This document shows positions 43,972 through 52,906 of a stretch of 64,000 bases of DNA, one piece after another (the first letter of the stretch is position 1; each line of letters starts with the position of its first letter). Under the pieces are notes generated by a model that did no database searches, was not told the DNA's origin, and saw only the letters and a list, made by a program, of their open reading frames with translations. Position numbers and translations under genes: made by a program. The DNA is from Corallibacter vietnamensis (GTDB lineage: Bacteria; Bacteroidota; Bacteroidia; Flavobacteriales; Flavobacteriaceae). The stretch is from positions 310,001 to 374,000 of the forward strand of contig NZ_BAABBI010000001.1 in NCBI RefSeq assembly GCF_039537875.1. Reading direction: 5' to 3'.

Positions 43972-44952
43972 ATGATAAACACCTGTGATATTTTTAATAT
44001 AAAAACTCAAAAAGAGTTTGAAACTATGGCGCTTTCTGTTTTTAAACATCAATTTGAAAACAATGCAACATACAGATCATTTTGTGATTTATTATACATA
44101 CACCCAAGTGATATAAAAGACATAAAAGAAATACCTTTTTTACCTATTCAGTTTTTTAAAACACACGCTATTATTTCATCTCAAAAAGCCATAGAAAAAA
44201 CCTTTACTAGCTCTGGCACAACAGGAAGTGTTACTAGCAAACACCATGTGACTAATCTTGACGTATATGAGAATAGTTTTAAAAAAGCTTTTGAGGTTTT
44301 TTATGGTGACATTTCTGAATACACCGTTTTGGCATTATTACCATCTTATTTAGAAAGAGAAGGTTCTTCTTTAATTTATATGGTAGATGACTTAATAAAA
44401 TCTTCAAAAGCGCCTGAAAGCGGATTTTATCTTGACAATTTATCAGAACTAAAAGAAACACTAATCACACTTGATAATAGTGGTAAAAAGGTATTATTAA
44501 TAGGTGTTTCGTTTGCCTTATTAGACTTAATAGCAAGTTATTCTTTTAACCTAAAAAACACTATTGTTATGGAAACTGGCGGTATGAAAGGCAGAAGAAA
44601 AGAAATGATTAGACAAGAACTTCATACTGAATTAAAAAAAGGTTTTGGCGTTGATGCTATTCATAGTGAATATGGTATGACCGAATTATTAAGTCAGGCT
44701 TACTCACATGGTCATGGTATTTTTAAATGCCCTAACTGGATGAAAATACTTACACGCGATACCGAAGATGCCTTAACCATACAAGACACTAATAAAACAG
44801 GCGGAATAAACGTAATAGATCTTGCCAATATAAACTCTTGTTCTTTTATAGCGACTCAAGATTTAGGTCGCGTACATGATGATAACTCCTTTGAAATTAT
44901 AGGAAGATTTGATAATTCTGATATTAGAGGATGTAATTTAATGGTTCTGTAA
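43972..44952 (+). CDS. LuxE-like acyl-protein synthetase/acyltransferase
   Basis: This 326-residue protein resembles LuxE acyl-protein synthetases and phenylacetate-CoA ligase-like adenylating enzymes. The ATP-binding loop is TFTSSGTTGSVTSKHHVT near residue 81, and the C-terminal part has KKGFGVDAIHSEYGMTELLS (about 222-241), the motif of the adenylating fold. LuxC and LuxD partners are absent, so bioluminescence is not implied; a role in making an acyl-AMP for envelope or secondary lipids is possible. A TACTTTTG at 43959 lies almost at the start codon, so the mRNA may be nearly leaderless. Confidence 0.8.
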   Translation: MINTCDIFNIKTQKEFETMALSVFKHQFENNATYRSFCDLLYIHPSDIKDIKEIPFLPIQFFKTHAIISSQKAIEKTFTSSGTTGSVTSKHHVTNLDVYENSFKKAFEVFYGDISEYTVLALLPSYLEREGSSLIYMVDDLIKSSKAPESGFYLDNLSELKETLITLDNSGKKVLLIGVSFALLDLIASYSFNLKNTIVMETGGMKGRRKEMIRQELHTELKKGFGVDAIHSEYGMTELLSQAYSHGHGIFKCPNWMKILTRDTEDALTIQDTNKTGGINVIDLANINSCSFIATQDLGRVHDDNSFEIIGRFDNSDIRGCNLMVL

Positions 44953-45024
44953 GGAAACAAATATTATTACGACTAATGTAACAGCTAAGAAAAAGAAAGA
45001 TTTTTTAGTTGGTTGGTTAATTGT

Positions 45025-45057
45025 AAACGCCTGATAAAATTTATCAGGCGTTTTTTT
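45025..45057. terminator. Bidirectional terminator between LuxE-like gene and tyrS
   Basis: A nearly perfect palindrome, 14-bp arms (45025-45038 with 40-53), AAACGCCTGATAAA. A- and T-runs flank it on both strands. Confidence 0.85.
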
Positions 45058-46363
45058 ATGAAACTACAATAATGTAAGTGTTTTTCTTTCCTTTATTAAC
45101 TATAATATACTTGTCGTTTATTAAATCATCTACTGTTAACAGGTAGTCTTCTTTTACTTTTTCTTTATTGACTGATACAGAATTTTCTTTTAAAGCACGA
45201 CGTGCTTCTCCGTTAGAGTTTAAAAAGTTTGTTTTTGCCGAAAGCGCTGCAATCATATCAATTCCAGACTCAATGTCTTCTCTTTTTACAGTTGCTTGAG
45301 GTACGCCTTCAAAAACATCTAAAAACGTATTCTCATCTAGTGTTTTAATGTCTGTTTTAAAAGATTTACTAAATAAAATATTTGATGCTTTTTCAGCTGT
45401 TTCAAAGTCTTCTTTGCTATGTACAAATGTTGTTACTTCTTCTGCTAGCTTTTTTTGCAATGCTCTAAAACCAGGGTTTTCTTTATGCGTTTTTATTAGC
45501 TCATCAATAGTTTCTTTATCTAAAAACGTAAATATTTTAATATACTTTTCAGCATCTTCATCACTAGTATTTAACCAAAACTGGTAAAACTTATACACCG
45601 AAGTTTTATCAGCATTTAACCAAATATTTCCACCTTCAGATTTTCCGAATTTAGATCCGTCAGCTTTAGTAATTAATGGGCAAGTCATAGCATAGGCTTT
45701 TGCTTCTTCACCAACATTCATACGTCTTACAAGCTCTGTACCCGTTGTTATATTTCCCCATTGATCACTTCCTCCCATTTGTAATAAGCAATTATATTCT
45801 TTGTACAAATGGTAAAAATCATACCCTTGAATTAACTGGTAAGTAAATTCTGTAAATGACATTCCTATGCTACCTTCTTCTCCTGAAAAACGCTTTTTTA
45901 CAGAGTCTTTAGCCATCATATAATTTACGGTAATACGCTTACCTACATCACGAGCAAAATCTATAAAACTGAAATTTTTCATCCAGTCGTAGTTGTTTAC
46001 TAATACTGGAGCATTTTTTGCAGTAGAATCAAAATCTAAAAATCTTGACAACACATTTTTAATTCCAGCTACATTACGATTTAAGGTAGCTTCGTCTAGC
46101 AAATTACGTTCGTCACTTTTTCCTGAAGGATCTCCTATCATTCCAGTTGCTCCACCAACTAATGCAATAGGTTTATGTCCTGCTTTTTCTAAATGTACTA
46201 ACAGTATTATAGGCACTAAACTACCAATATGTAATGCATCTGATGTTGGATCAAAACCAATATAAGCGGTTGTCATTTCTTTACTCAATTGGTCTTCTGT
46301 TCCAGGCATGATATCATGCACCATTCCTCGCCATCGTAATTCTTCTACTAAATTGTTTGCCAT
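45056..46363 (-). CDS. tyrS: Tyrosyl-tRNA synthetase
   Basis: TyrRS charges tRNA-Tyr with tyrosine. The ATG at 46363 gives the family start ANNLVEELRWRGMVHDIM and a 435-residue protein; a 449-codon extension lacks support. The HIGH-like motif is HIGS (FDPTSDALHIGSLVP), the tyrosine-binding SDQWGNITTG follows near residue 220, and KFGKS (GSKFGKSEGG) is the KMSKS counterpart. The C-terminal S4-like RNA-binding domain ends the protein. A TATCTTTG on the minus strand (46397-46390) gives its -7 element. Confidence 0.96.
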   Translation of the reverse strand: MANNLVEELRWRGMVHDIMPGTEDQLSKEMTTAYIGFDPTSDALHIGSLVPIILLVHLEKAGHKPIALVGGATGMIGDPSGKSDERNLLDEATLNRNVAGIKNVLSRFLDFDSTAKNAPVLVNNYDWMKNFSFIDFARDVGKRITVNYMMAKDSVKKRFSGEEGSIGMSFTEFTYQLIQGYDFYHLYKEYNCLLQMGGSDQWGNITTGTELVRRMNVGEEAKAYAMTCPLITKADGSKFGKSEGGNIWLNADKTSVYKFYQFWLNTSDEDAEKYIKIFTFLDKETIDELIKTHKENPGFRALQKKLAEEVTTFVHSKEDFETAEKASNILFSKSFKTDIKTLDENTFLDVFEGVPQATVKREDIESGIDMIAALSAKTNFLNSNGEARRALKENSVSVNKEKVKEDYLLTVDDLINDKYIIVNKGKKNTYIIVVS

Positions 46364-46389
46364 AATTTCTAAATCATATTTAATGGTAA

Positions 46390-46397
46390 CAAAGATA
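46390..46397 (-). promoter_or_regulatory. -7 element of tyrS
   Basis: TATCTTTG on the minus strand, 26 bp upstream of the ATG at 46363; no clear TTG at -33. Confidence 0.55.
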
Positions 46398-46450
46398 AAA
46401 ATCAATGTATAAAACCTAAACGTTTATGAATAATTCTTTACTTTAGTTTT

Positions 46451-47452
46451 ATGATTTTAGTTACAGGAGGCACAGGTTTAGTTGGATCGCATTTATTATA
46501 TCAACTTGTTAATAATAATGAGCAGGTAAAAGCTATTTATAGAAATAAAAAGAAACTAGAAATTGTAAAAAAGGTATTTTCTTATTATTCTGAAAACAGC
46601 GAGATTTTATTCAATAAAATCACTTGGATTCAGGCTGATTTACTTGATATTCCTGCTCTATCTGAAGCTTTTATTGACATTAGTCATGTATACCATTGTG
46701 CGGCTTTTGTAAGTTTTGAACCTAATAAATATCATTTATTACGTAAAACAAATATTGATGGAACAGCAAACATAGTAAACTTATGCATTGCGAGTAATGT
46801 AGAAAAATTATGCTATGTAAGTTCTGTAGCAACTCTTGGGAAAGCTAGTTTAGGAAAAACAATAGATGAAAACACTTATTGGAATCCTGAAGCTGACAAC
46901 AGTGTTTATGGAATAACCAAATACGGTGCAGAAATTGAGGTTTGGCGAGGCACTCAAGAAGGCTTAAATGCTGTGATTGTAAACCCAGGTGTAATTATAG
47001 GTGGTGGCATTTGGAATCATGGTAGCGGTTTTATTTTTAAAAAAGTATATAAAGGCCTTTCTTATTATACAAAAGGACATGTGGGTTATGTTGGTGTTTC
47101 TGATGTTGTTTCTATAATGACAAAACTTATGAAAAGTGACATTATTAATGAACGCTTTATTTTGGTATCAGAAAACCTATCCTATAAAACTTTTTTATCA
47201 CTGGTAGCAAAACATCTTAACGTACAACCTCCTACAAAAAAGGCAAGTGACTTTTTGTTACAAATAGGTTGGCGATTAGATTGGTTATATAGTAAAATAA
47301 CAAGAAAACGCCGAAGCTTGAGCAAGCAATTAGCGCATACACTTACATCAAAAAGTATTTACACTAATGCAAAAATAGCAGATGCTTTAAACTATAATTT
47401 TTCTGCTATTGAAGATGAAATTTTAAAAGTTGCCAAACAGTTTCACAAATAA
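46451..47452 (+). CDS. NAD-dependent epimerase/dehydratase
   Basis: This 333-residue protein is an extended short-chain dehydrogenase: NAD site VTGGTGLVGSHLLYQL (residues 4-19), strand DLLDIPALSEAFIDISHVYH, and catalytic YGITKYGAE with Tyr and Lys near residue 160. Sugar-nucleotide epimerases and dihydroflavonol reductase-like enzymes share these features, so the substrate is open. Its neighbours (DUF4296, dihydroorotase, mannosyltransferase) are a conserved flavobacterial set on the opposite strand. Confidence 0.88.
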   Translation: MILVTGGTGLVGSHLLYQLVNNNEQVKAIYRNKKKLEIVKKVFSYYSENSEILFNKITWIQADLLDIPALSEAFIDISHVYHCAAFVSFEPNKYHLLRKTNIDGTANIVNLCIASNVEKLCYVSSVATLGKASLGKTIDENTYWNPEADNSVYGITKYGAEIEVWRGTQEGLNAVIVNPGVIIGGGIWNHGSGFIFKKVYKGLSYYTKGHVGYVGVSDVVSIMTKLMKSDIINERFILVSENLSYKTFLSLVAKHLNVQPPTKKASDFLLQIGWRLDWLYSKITRKRRSLSKQLAHTLTSKSIYTNAKIADALNYNFSAIEDEILKVAKQFHK

Positions 47453-47454
47453 AA

Positions 47455-47913
47455 TTACAGTATTTTAGCTGGCTTCTTCTTTTTATTTTTGTGTTTAGCT
47501 AGCTTTAATGAGTCTCCTAGTTTTTTTCCTTTTATAGAATCCTCTTCAACCTTTTTCATTAACTCTTCATTTTCTAATTTTTGATAAATTTCTTTTAGAA
47601 TATTCAAGCTATCACTCACCTGATTTAATATTTCTGAATAAACTTCAGAGTTGTAAGCGTAATACTGATTGCTTAAAGCAAATTGCAAGCTATCTATATG
47701 ATGTTTTTTGTAAATAAATGCTTTTGGTGATACTAGACTATTTTCTAATGTTTTTTTATTAACGCCTTTTGCTGAAGATATTAAAGACAAGTCTATCAAC
47801 ACATTTACCATTTCTTGTTTAGAAAGAAGGTTATCAGGTTTATCGGGCTTATCTATTCCTTTACATGCACTTATTAGTACAAGTATTACAAAAAGTCGTA
47901 TTACATTTTTCAT
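47455..47913 (-). CDS. DUF4296 lipoprotein
   Basis: This 152-residue protein is a Bacteroidetes lipoprotein of the DUF4296 family. The lipobox is VLISAC with Cys17. The conserved parts are LLSKQEMVNVLIDLSLISSA, then the SPKAFIYKKHHIDSLQFALSNQYY segment (two parts, about residues 66-90) and YSEILNQVSDSLNILKE. The C-terminus is a Lys-rich tail (KHKNKKKKPAK). Function is unknown. It is immediately downstream of the dihydroorotase gene (3-bp gap). Confidence 0.87.
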   Translation of the reverse strand: MKNVIRLFVILVLISACKGIDKPDKPDNLLSKQEMVNVLIDLSLISSAKGVNKKTLENSLVSPKAFIYKKHHIDSLQFALSNQYYAYNSEVYSEILNQVSDSLNILKEIYQKLENEELMKKVEEDSIKGKKLGDSLKLAKHKNKKKKPAKIL

Positions 47914-47916
47914 AGT

Positions 47917-49269
47917 TTACCTATTAAACGTTAGTCTTTTGGCTGCTTTTACACCATTAAACTTAAAATGCTCATAAACCAACTGACCATTTAAAATTGT
48001 GTGTGTAACTCTAGACTTAAAAGTTGAACCCTCAAAAGGAGACCATTTACATTTGTATAAAATGTTCTCTTTTTTTACCGTCCATGGATTGTTTAAATCT
48101 ACAATAACCAAATCAGCAAAATATCCTTCTTTTACATAACCTCTTTTTTCTACCTGAAATAAAATAGCTGGGTTATGACACATTTTTTCAACCAGTTTAG
48201 GCAAAGATATTTTGTCATTATGATATGCTTCTAGCATAGCTACTAATGCATGCTGAACCAATGGTCCTCCAGAAGGCGCTTTTGTATAAACATTTTGTTT
48301 TTCTTCTAGTGTATGTGGTGCATGGTCTGTTGCTATAACATCTATTCTGTCATCTAGTAACGCTTTCCATAAATCATCACGATCTTTAGTGGTCTTTACT
48401 GCTGGATTCCATTTAATTAAAGTTCCTTTAGTATCATAGTCTTCATTAGAAAACCATAAATGATGAACACAAACCTCGGCTGTGATTTTCTTATCTTTTA
48501 AAGGCACTTTATTTGAAAACAAATTTGTTTCCTTTCCTGTTGATAAATGAAAAACATGTAGCCTTGCTCCTGTTTTCTTTGCTAATTCTATAGCGCGTGA
48601 TGATGATAAATAACATGCTTGCTCACTACGAATATTTGGGTGAAATTTTACTGGAATGTCATCGCCATATTCAGCCTTATAAATTTCTAAATTATTCTTT
48701 ATAGTGGCTTCATCTTCACAATGTACTGATATAACCATATCGGTACTTGAAAAAATATTTTCAATAACTTCTGGGTCATCTACAAGCATGTTTCCTGTTG
48801 AAGATCCTAAAAACAACTTTAAGCCAGCAACTTCTTTTGTGTTTACCTTTTTTATTTCTTCAAGGTTATCATTGGTTCCTCCAAACATAAAAGAATAATT
48901 CGCATATGATGACTGTGAAGCGATGTCAAATTTATCATTTAGCGCATCAATGGTTGTTGTTTGAGGGCTTGTATTGGGCATTTCTATAAACGAAGTAATT
49001 CCTCCTGCGATGGCAGCTTTAGACTCGGTTTCTATATTTGCTTTATGTGTTAAACCTGGCTCTCTAAAATGCACTTGATCATCAATAACACCAGGTAGCA
49101 CGTAGTTACCTTCTGCATCTATTACTTTTACATCGGCTGATTTTGCACTTATAGAGCTTGCTATTTCTTTTATATAATTGCCCTCTATAAGAATATCTCC
49201 TTCTGTAACTTTGCCTTCATTAACAATTTTAGCATTTTTTATAAGAACTGTTTTCTCTGCCATAATCAT
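47917..49269 (-). CDS. Dihydroorotase
   Basis: This 450-residue amidohydrolase closes the dihydroorotate ring in pyrimidine synthesis (or acts as an allantoinase-like homologue). The first metal motif is DDQVHFREPG (residues 63-72): the HxH of the family is QxH here (Q65, H67). Other ligands are VHHLWFS near 268 and ATDHAPHTLEE near 314. The first ATG (49269) overlaps the TGA of the upstream glycosyltransferase (ATGA); a second in-frame ATG at 49263 is also possible. The gene is between the mannosyltransferase and DUF4296. Confidence 0.88.
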   Translation of the reverse strand: MIMAEKTVLIKNAKIVNEGKVTEGDILIEGNYIKEIASSISAKSADVKVIDAEGNYVLPGVIDDQVHFREPGLTHKANIETESKAAIAGGITSFIEMPNTSPQTTTIDALNDKFDIASQSSYANYSFMFGGTNDNLEEIKKVNTKEVAGLKLFLGSSTGNMLVDDPEVIENIFSSTDMVISVHCEDEATIKNNLEIYKAEYGDDIPVKFHPNIRSEQACYLSSSRAIELAKKTGARLHVFHLSTGKETNLFSNKVPLKDKKITAEVCVHHLWFSNEDYDTKGTLIKWNPAVKTTKDRDDLWKALLDDRIDVIATDHAPHTLEEKQNVYTKAPSGGPLVQHALVAMLEAYHNDKISLPKLVEKMCHNPAILFQVEKRGYVKEGYFADLVIVDLNNPWTVKKENILYKCKWSPFEGSTFKSRVTHTILNGQLVYEHFKFNGVKAAKRLTFNR

Positions 49270-49988
49270 CTTTTAAATAAACTTTTTATTTTCATGTTTA
49301 TCACTCCAAATATTGCTTCTGAAATGATGCCACCACTCATTTTTGATTTTCCTTTTGCTCTATCTGTAAAAATTACAGGAACCTCAACAATATTAAACTT
49401 TTTTAAATACGCTTTAAATTTCATTTCAATCTGAAAAGCGTAACCAACAAATTTGATATTATTTAAATCTATTGTTTCTAAAACATCGCGTTTATAACAT
49501 ACAAAACCTGCTGTTGTGTCATGTATTTTCATACCAGTTACAAAACGTACATATTTTGACGCAAAATATGATAAAAGTATCCTGCTCATTGGCCAATTTA
49601 CTACATTGACACCTTTTACATATCTAGAGCCTATTGCCACGTCTGCTTGATTATTATGACAAGCATTATAGAGTTTTATTAAGTCGTTTGGGTTATGTGA
49701 AAAATCAGCATCCATTTCAAAAACATACTCATAATTCTCTTTCAAGCTCCATTTAAAACCAGCAATATACGCGGTTCCCAAACCTGTTTTTTCCTGCCTT
49801 TGTAACAAAAATAACTTGTCTTTGTAAACGTCTTGAAGTTCTATAACTTTTTTTGCAGTACCATCTGGCGAATTATCATCTACCACAAGAATATGAAACA
49901 TATCGCTACATGAAAATACAGCATGAATTATTGCCTCTATATTCTCTATTTCGTTATAGGTAGGAATTATGACAATGGCGTCCTTCAT
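49266..49988 (-). CDS. Polyprenol-monophosphate mannose synthase-like glycosyltransferase
   Basis: This 240-residue GT2 enzyme resembles dolichol/polyprenol-phosphate mannosyltransferases: VIIPTYNEIENIEAII (residues 5-20), VVDDNSPDGTAKKVIEL, VFEMDADFSHNP, SRYVKGVNVVNWPMSR and the C-terminal VPVIFTDRAKGKSKM. It would attach mannose from a GDP-sugar to a polyprenyl phosphate for envelope glycan or protein glycosylation. It overlaps the dihydroorotase gene by 4 bp, though the pathways differ. Confidence 0.9.
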   Translation of the reverse strand: MKDAIVIIPTYNEIENIEAIIHAVFSCSDMFHILVVDDNSPDGTAKKVIELQDVYKDKLFLLQRQEKTGLGTAYIAGFKWSLKENYEYVFEMDADFSHNPNDLIKLYNACHNNQADVAIGSRYVKGVNVVNWPMSRILLSYFASKYVRFVTGMKIHDTTAGFVCYKRDVLETIDLNNIKFVGYAFQIEMKFKAYLKKFNIVEVPVIFTDRAKGKSKMSGGIISEAIFGVINMKIKSLFKR

Positions 49989-50139
49989 CTAACTTTTAAA
50001 ATTACTTCTTAATGGCTACAAATGCAACAGATGTGAAACATTTTAATTTCAGCAAATGTACATCATTTAAAATTGACTTTTTTTTAAATATTCCTTAAAA
50101 AAAGACAAGCTGTAATATTATTTATAATAATTTTACAGC

Positions 50140-50784
50140 ATGCTTCGCGAAATGTTTTCAAACGAATTATTTACCGTGCTCATTATTATTGGGCTTGTTT
50201 GTATTGGTATTGCCAAGGCTACAAACGGCAAACGATTTCATGACTTTACGCAAGTTGTTTGGAACTCAAAATATCTTAAAATATATTCTAAAGATCAAAA
50301 GTTTATTGATGGTTTTGATGCTCTATTGTTTACAAACCTTGTTATTTCTTTATCAATTTTTCTTTTCCTTTGTGTAAAAAGCTTTTATGCAATCAGCGAC
50401 TACAACAACACGCTTGTTATCAAAGTTTTAGTTGGCACTGCTTCATTTTTTCTTATAAAAATATTACTAGAACGACTAATAGGCAGCCTATTTGAAATTG
50501 ATAATTTTGTTGATAATTTTCTTTTTCAAAAAATAAGCTACATAAACTTTTTAGGACTTGTTTTAACACCTATAAACGCGCTAATGCTATACACATTAGA
50601 GTCTCACAACATTGCTATATACATTGCATTTTTTTTATTGCTATTGGTTTTATGTATTGGGCTAATAACCTCATTTAAAATGCACCAAAACATAATAAAA
50701 AAGAACTTGTTTTATTTTATTTTGTATCTTTGCGCACTTGAAATCACACCTTATATTATTTTATATAAGTTTCTTATAGAATAA
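50140..50784 (+). CDS. DUF4271 membrane protein
   Basis: This 214-residue polytopic inner-membrane protein has six hydrophobic segments and the family N-terminus (LREMFSNELFTVLIIIGLVC) with GKRFHDFTQVVWNSKYLKIY after the first helix. The DUF4271 family is confined to Bacteroidetes and is almost always next to hemD, as it is here (25-bp gap). No function is known. A consensus-like -7 element lies inside its 3' end, probably for hemD. Confidence 0.85.
   Translation: MLREMFSNELFTVLIIIGLVCIGIAKATNGKRFHDFTQVVWNSKYLKIYSKDQKFIDGFDALLFTNLVISLSIFLFLCVKSFYAISDYNNTLVIKVLVGTASFFLIKILLERLIGSLFEIDNFVDNFLFQKISYINFLGLVLTPINALMLYTLESHNIAIYIAFFLLLLVLCIGLITSFKMHQNIIKKNLFYFILYLCALEITPYIILYKFLIE
50725..50732 (+). 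promoter_or_regulatory. -7 element for hemD inside the DUF4271 gene
   Basis: TATCTTTG lies within the DUF4271 coding region, 78 bp before the hemD ATG. The nearest TTG (50707-50709) is at a short 15-nt spacing, so strength is uncertain. Confidence 0.45.
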
Positions 50785-50809
50785 TTAAGACTCTAAAAGA
50801 CAAAACCAT

Positions 50810-51559
50810 ATGAAAGTGAAAACAATTTTAGTATCTCAACCAGAACCTAAAATAGAAAATTCGCCTTATTTTGATCTTCAGGAAAAGCAAAAAGTAAAAA
50901 TTGATTTCAGACCATTTATTCATGTTGAAGGTGTAGATGCTAAAGAAATTAGATTACAAAAAGTTGATTTAAAAAATTATACAGCCATTATCTTAACTAG
51001 TAGAAATGCTGTTGATCACTTTTTTAGAGTAGCTGAAGAAATGCGTTTTAAAGTTCCTGACACCATGAAATATTTCTGTCAGTCTGAAGCTGTTGCTTAT
51101 TACCTTCAAAAATATGTTGTTTATAGAAAACGTAAAATATATGTTGGTAAGCGTACTTTTTCTGATTTATCTCCACTAATCAAAAAATACAAAGGCGAGA
51201 AGTTTTTATTACCAACTACAGACAAATTAAAGCCTGAAGTTCCTGAAACTTTAAACGCTTTAAATGTAGAATGGAAAGAAGCTATTTTTTACAAAACTGT
51301 AATTAGTGACTTATCAGATTTGGCAAATGTTTATTATGACATTTTAGTGTTTTTTAGCCCTTCTGGAATTGAATCATTATTTCACAATTTCCCAGATTTT
51401 AAACAAAATGACACACGTATTGCTGTTTTTGGTAACACAACAATCAAAGCTGTTGAAGAACGCGGATTAAGAGTTGACATTGCAGCTCCAACACCTGAAA
51501 CACCATCTATGACAATGGCTCTTGAAAAGTATATAAAAGATACTAATAAGAAGAAATAA
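50810..51559 (+). CDS. hemD: Uroporphyrinogen-III synthase
   Basis: This 249-residue enzyme cyclises hydroxymethylbilane to uroporphyrinogen III in heme synthesis. The sequence is divergent, as usual for HemD, but it has the family's blocks: ILVSQPEPKIENSPYFDL, LTSRNAVDHFFRVAEEM (residues about 62-78), LLPTTDKLKPEVPETLNAL, and VFFSPSGIESLFHNFPDF with FGNTTIKAVEERGLRVDIAA near the end. Position after DUF4271 supports the call. Other heme genes are elsewhere; hemW is in the window at 6.5 kb. Confidence 0.9.
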   Translation: MKVKTILVSQPEPKIENSPYFDLQEKQKVKIDFRPFIHVEGVDAKEIRLQKVDLKNYTAIILTSRNAVDHFFRVAEEMRFKVPDTMKYFCQSEAVAYYLQKYVVYRKRKIYVGKRTFSDLSPLIKKYKGEKFLLPTTDKLKPEVPETLNALNVEWKEAIFYKTVISDLSDLANVYYDILVFFSPSGIESLFHNFPDFKQNDTRIAVFGNTTIKAVEERGLRVDIAAPTPETPSMTMALEKYIKDTNKKK

Positions 51560-51581
51560 CTTATTTTCCTTCAAAATATAA

Positions 51582-51614
51582 AAAAAAGCACAACTTAAAT
51601 GTTGTGCTTTTTTT
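51582..51614. terminator. Bidirectional terminator between hemD and the LRR T9SS gene
   Basis: 13-bp stem AAAAAAGCACAAC/GTTGTGCTTTTTT (51582-51594 with 51601-51613). Confidence 0.85.
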
Positions 51615-51643
51615 ATTGAATTAGTTTAGTTTGAATTGTAATA

Positions 51644-52729
51644 TTACTTAACTATAAGCTTTTTTGTTTCTGTACTTGTACTAGACGAAACTCTTGTAAT
51701 ATAAACACCAGATTGTAGTGATGAAATATTTAAGCTATTTTCTCCAAATGTTAAAGGTTTTGACAACACTTTACGTCCAGTAATGTTGTAAATTTCAATA
51801 GTAGCCGTTGCTAAAGTTACATTTACATTAAGAGTATTTTTTGCTGGGTTTGGATATAATGAAAACATGGTGTTTTCAGACTGTAGCATACTTAATGTAT
51901 TACATTCAGATTCGTTTGCAACAAAATTACTATTACCGTCTTTCTCCCAAACAGCTACATTAGTTAAATAAGCTGCATTTGGATCATCAACAAAAACACA
52001 TTCTAAATTACTATTAAAGGTTCCTATAAATGACGTTACATTTACATTATTACCATTACGTAAATCTAAACTTGTCATTCCATTATCTCTAACATTTATT
52101 TCAGTTAAAGCACCATTGCTAGAAAGGTCTAAACTTGTAAGTTGATTTTGTCTAACATTAATAGTTTCTAATCCTAAATTTGCAGAAACATCAAAACTAC
52201 TCAAGTCGTTATCCTTTACGTTAACATCAACCAAGGTTGTTAAACCTGTAATGTTTATACTTGTTATATTATTACACTCTTCAGTATTTAAATCTGCTAA
52301 TAATACATTACTTGTTAAATCTAAAGTTGTTAAGTTTAAAGAGTATGAAACGTTTAGTTTTGTTAAGTTTACATTTCCAGATAGATCTAATGTAGAGATA
52401 TCTGAATCACTTAAATTTAAATCGTTAAGAGCTAAATTTGAAGTTAAATCAATTGTTGTAAATGTGTTTCCTGAAGACTTCAACGCCGTTAAATTAACAA
52501 AAGCCTCAATACCTGTCATATCTGCAATTCCTAATCCAGATAAATCTATAAAAGATGTTCTAGCAGCAGCATCTGCGGTTAAGATTTGACCATTTACAGT
52601 AGCATCAGAATCTATACCTAAATTTACTAATTCCTGTTCAAAATTAGCATCTGGTATAGATGTTACTTGAGCAAACATAAGTGTTTGAAACGCAATAAAT
52701 ATTGCAATAAAATAAGTAGTTTTTTTCAT
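51644..52729 (-). CDS. Secreted leucine-rich-repeat T9SS cargo
   Basis: The ATG at 52729 gives a signal peptide (KKTTYFIAIFIAFQTLMFAQ); a start at 52756 would add nine hydrophobic residues. The 361-residue protein has a short N-terminal domain (SIPDANFEQELVNLGIDSDA), then about nine repeats of about 21 residues (for example LSGNVNLTKLNVSYSLNLTT, LDLTSNVLLADLNTEECNNI) typical of bacterial leucine-rich repeats, and a C-terminal T9SS sorting domain (MFSLYPNPAKNTLNVNVT, NITGRKVLSKPL, SGVYITRVSSS, ETKKLIVK). It is probably a surface or secreted binding protein. It faces hemD across a bidirectional terminator. Confidence 0.87.
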   Translation of the reverse strand: MKKTTYFIAIFIAFQTLMFAQVTSIPDANFEQELVNLGIDSDATVNGQILTADAAARTSFIDLSGLGIADMTGIEAFVNLTALKSSGNTFTTIDLTSNLALNDLNLSDSDISTLDLSGNVNLTKLNVSYSLNLTTLDLTSNVLLADLNTEECNNITSINITGLTTLVDVNVKDNDLSSFDVSANLGLETINVRQNQLTSLDLSSNGALTEINVRDNGMTSLDLRNGNNVNVTSFIGTFNSNLECVFVDDPNAAYLTNVAVWEKDGNSNFVANESECNTLSMLQSENTMFSLYPNPAKNTLNVNVTLATATIEIYNITGRKVLSKPLTFGENSLNISSLQSGVYITRVSSSTSTETKKLIVK

Positions 52730-52853
52730 AATAAGCGTGATTAAAGTTATAAGCATATAAAGTTACCTCATAATAGTTATGCATACAAAAAAAGCAAATG
52801 CATTACACCTAATTTTATTGTATTTCAGCTATTTATGTCCTTTTTATAAAAAC

Positions 52854-52881
52854 AAAAAAGCGACTCTAATGAGCCGCTTTT
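52854..52881 (-). terminator. Terminator after pckA
   Basis: AAAAGCGGCTC on the minus strand pairs with GAGTCGCTTTT (one G-U) and a T-run follows, 26 bp after the stop. Confidence 0.75.
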
Positions 52882-52906
52882 GTAAGAAAATTAGTTTACT
52901 TTTTAT

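Noticed and set aside
43972..44952. LuxE-like gene as part of a bioluminescence operon
   Set aside because: luxC, luxD, luxA and luxB are absent and the neighbours are T9SS cargo and tyrS.
45000..45028. Minus-strand hydrophobic stretch between tyrS and the LuxE-like gene (KKSFFFLAVTLVVIIFVSLQN, then stop)
   Set aside because: There is no start codon in the frame, and it runs through the palindromic terminator. It is probably chance in AT-rich DNA or a remnant, so it is not listed as a gene.
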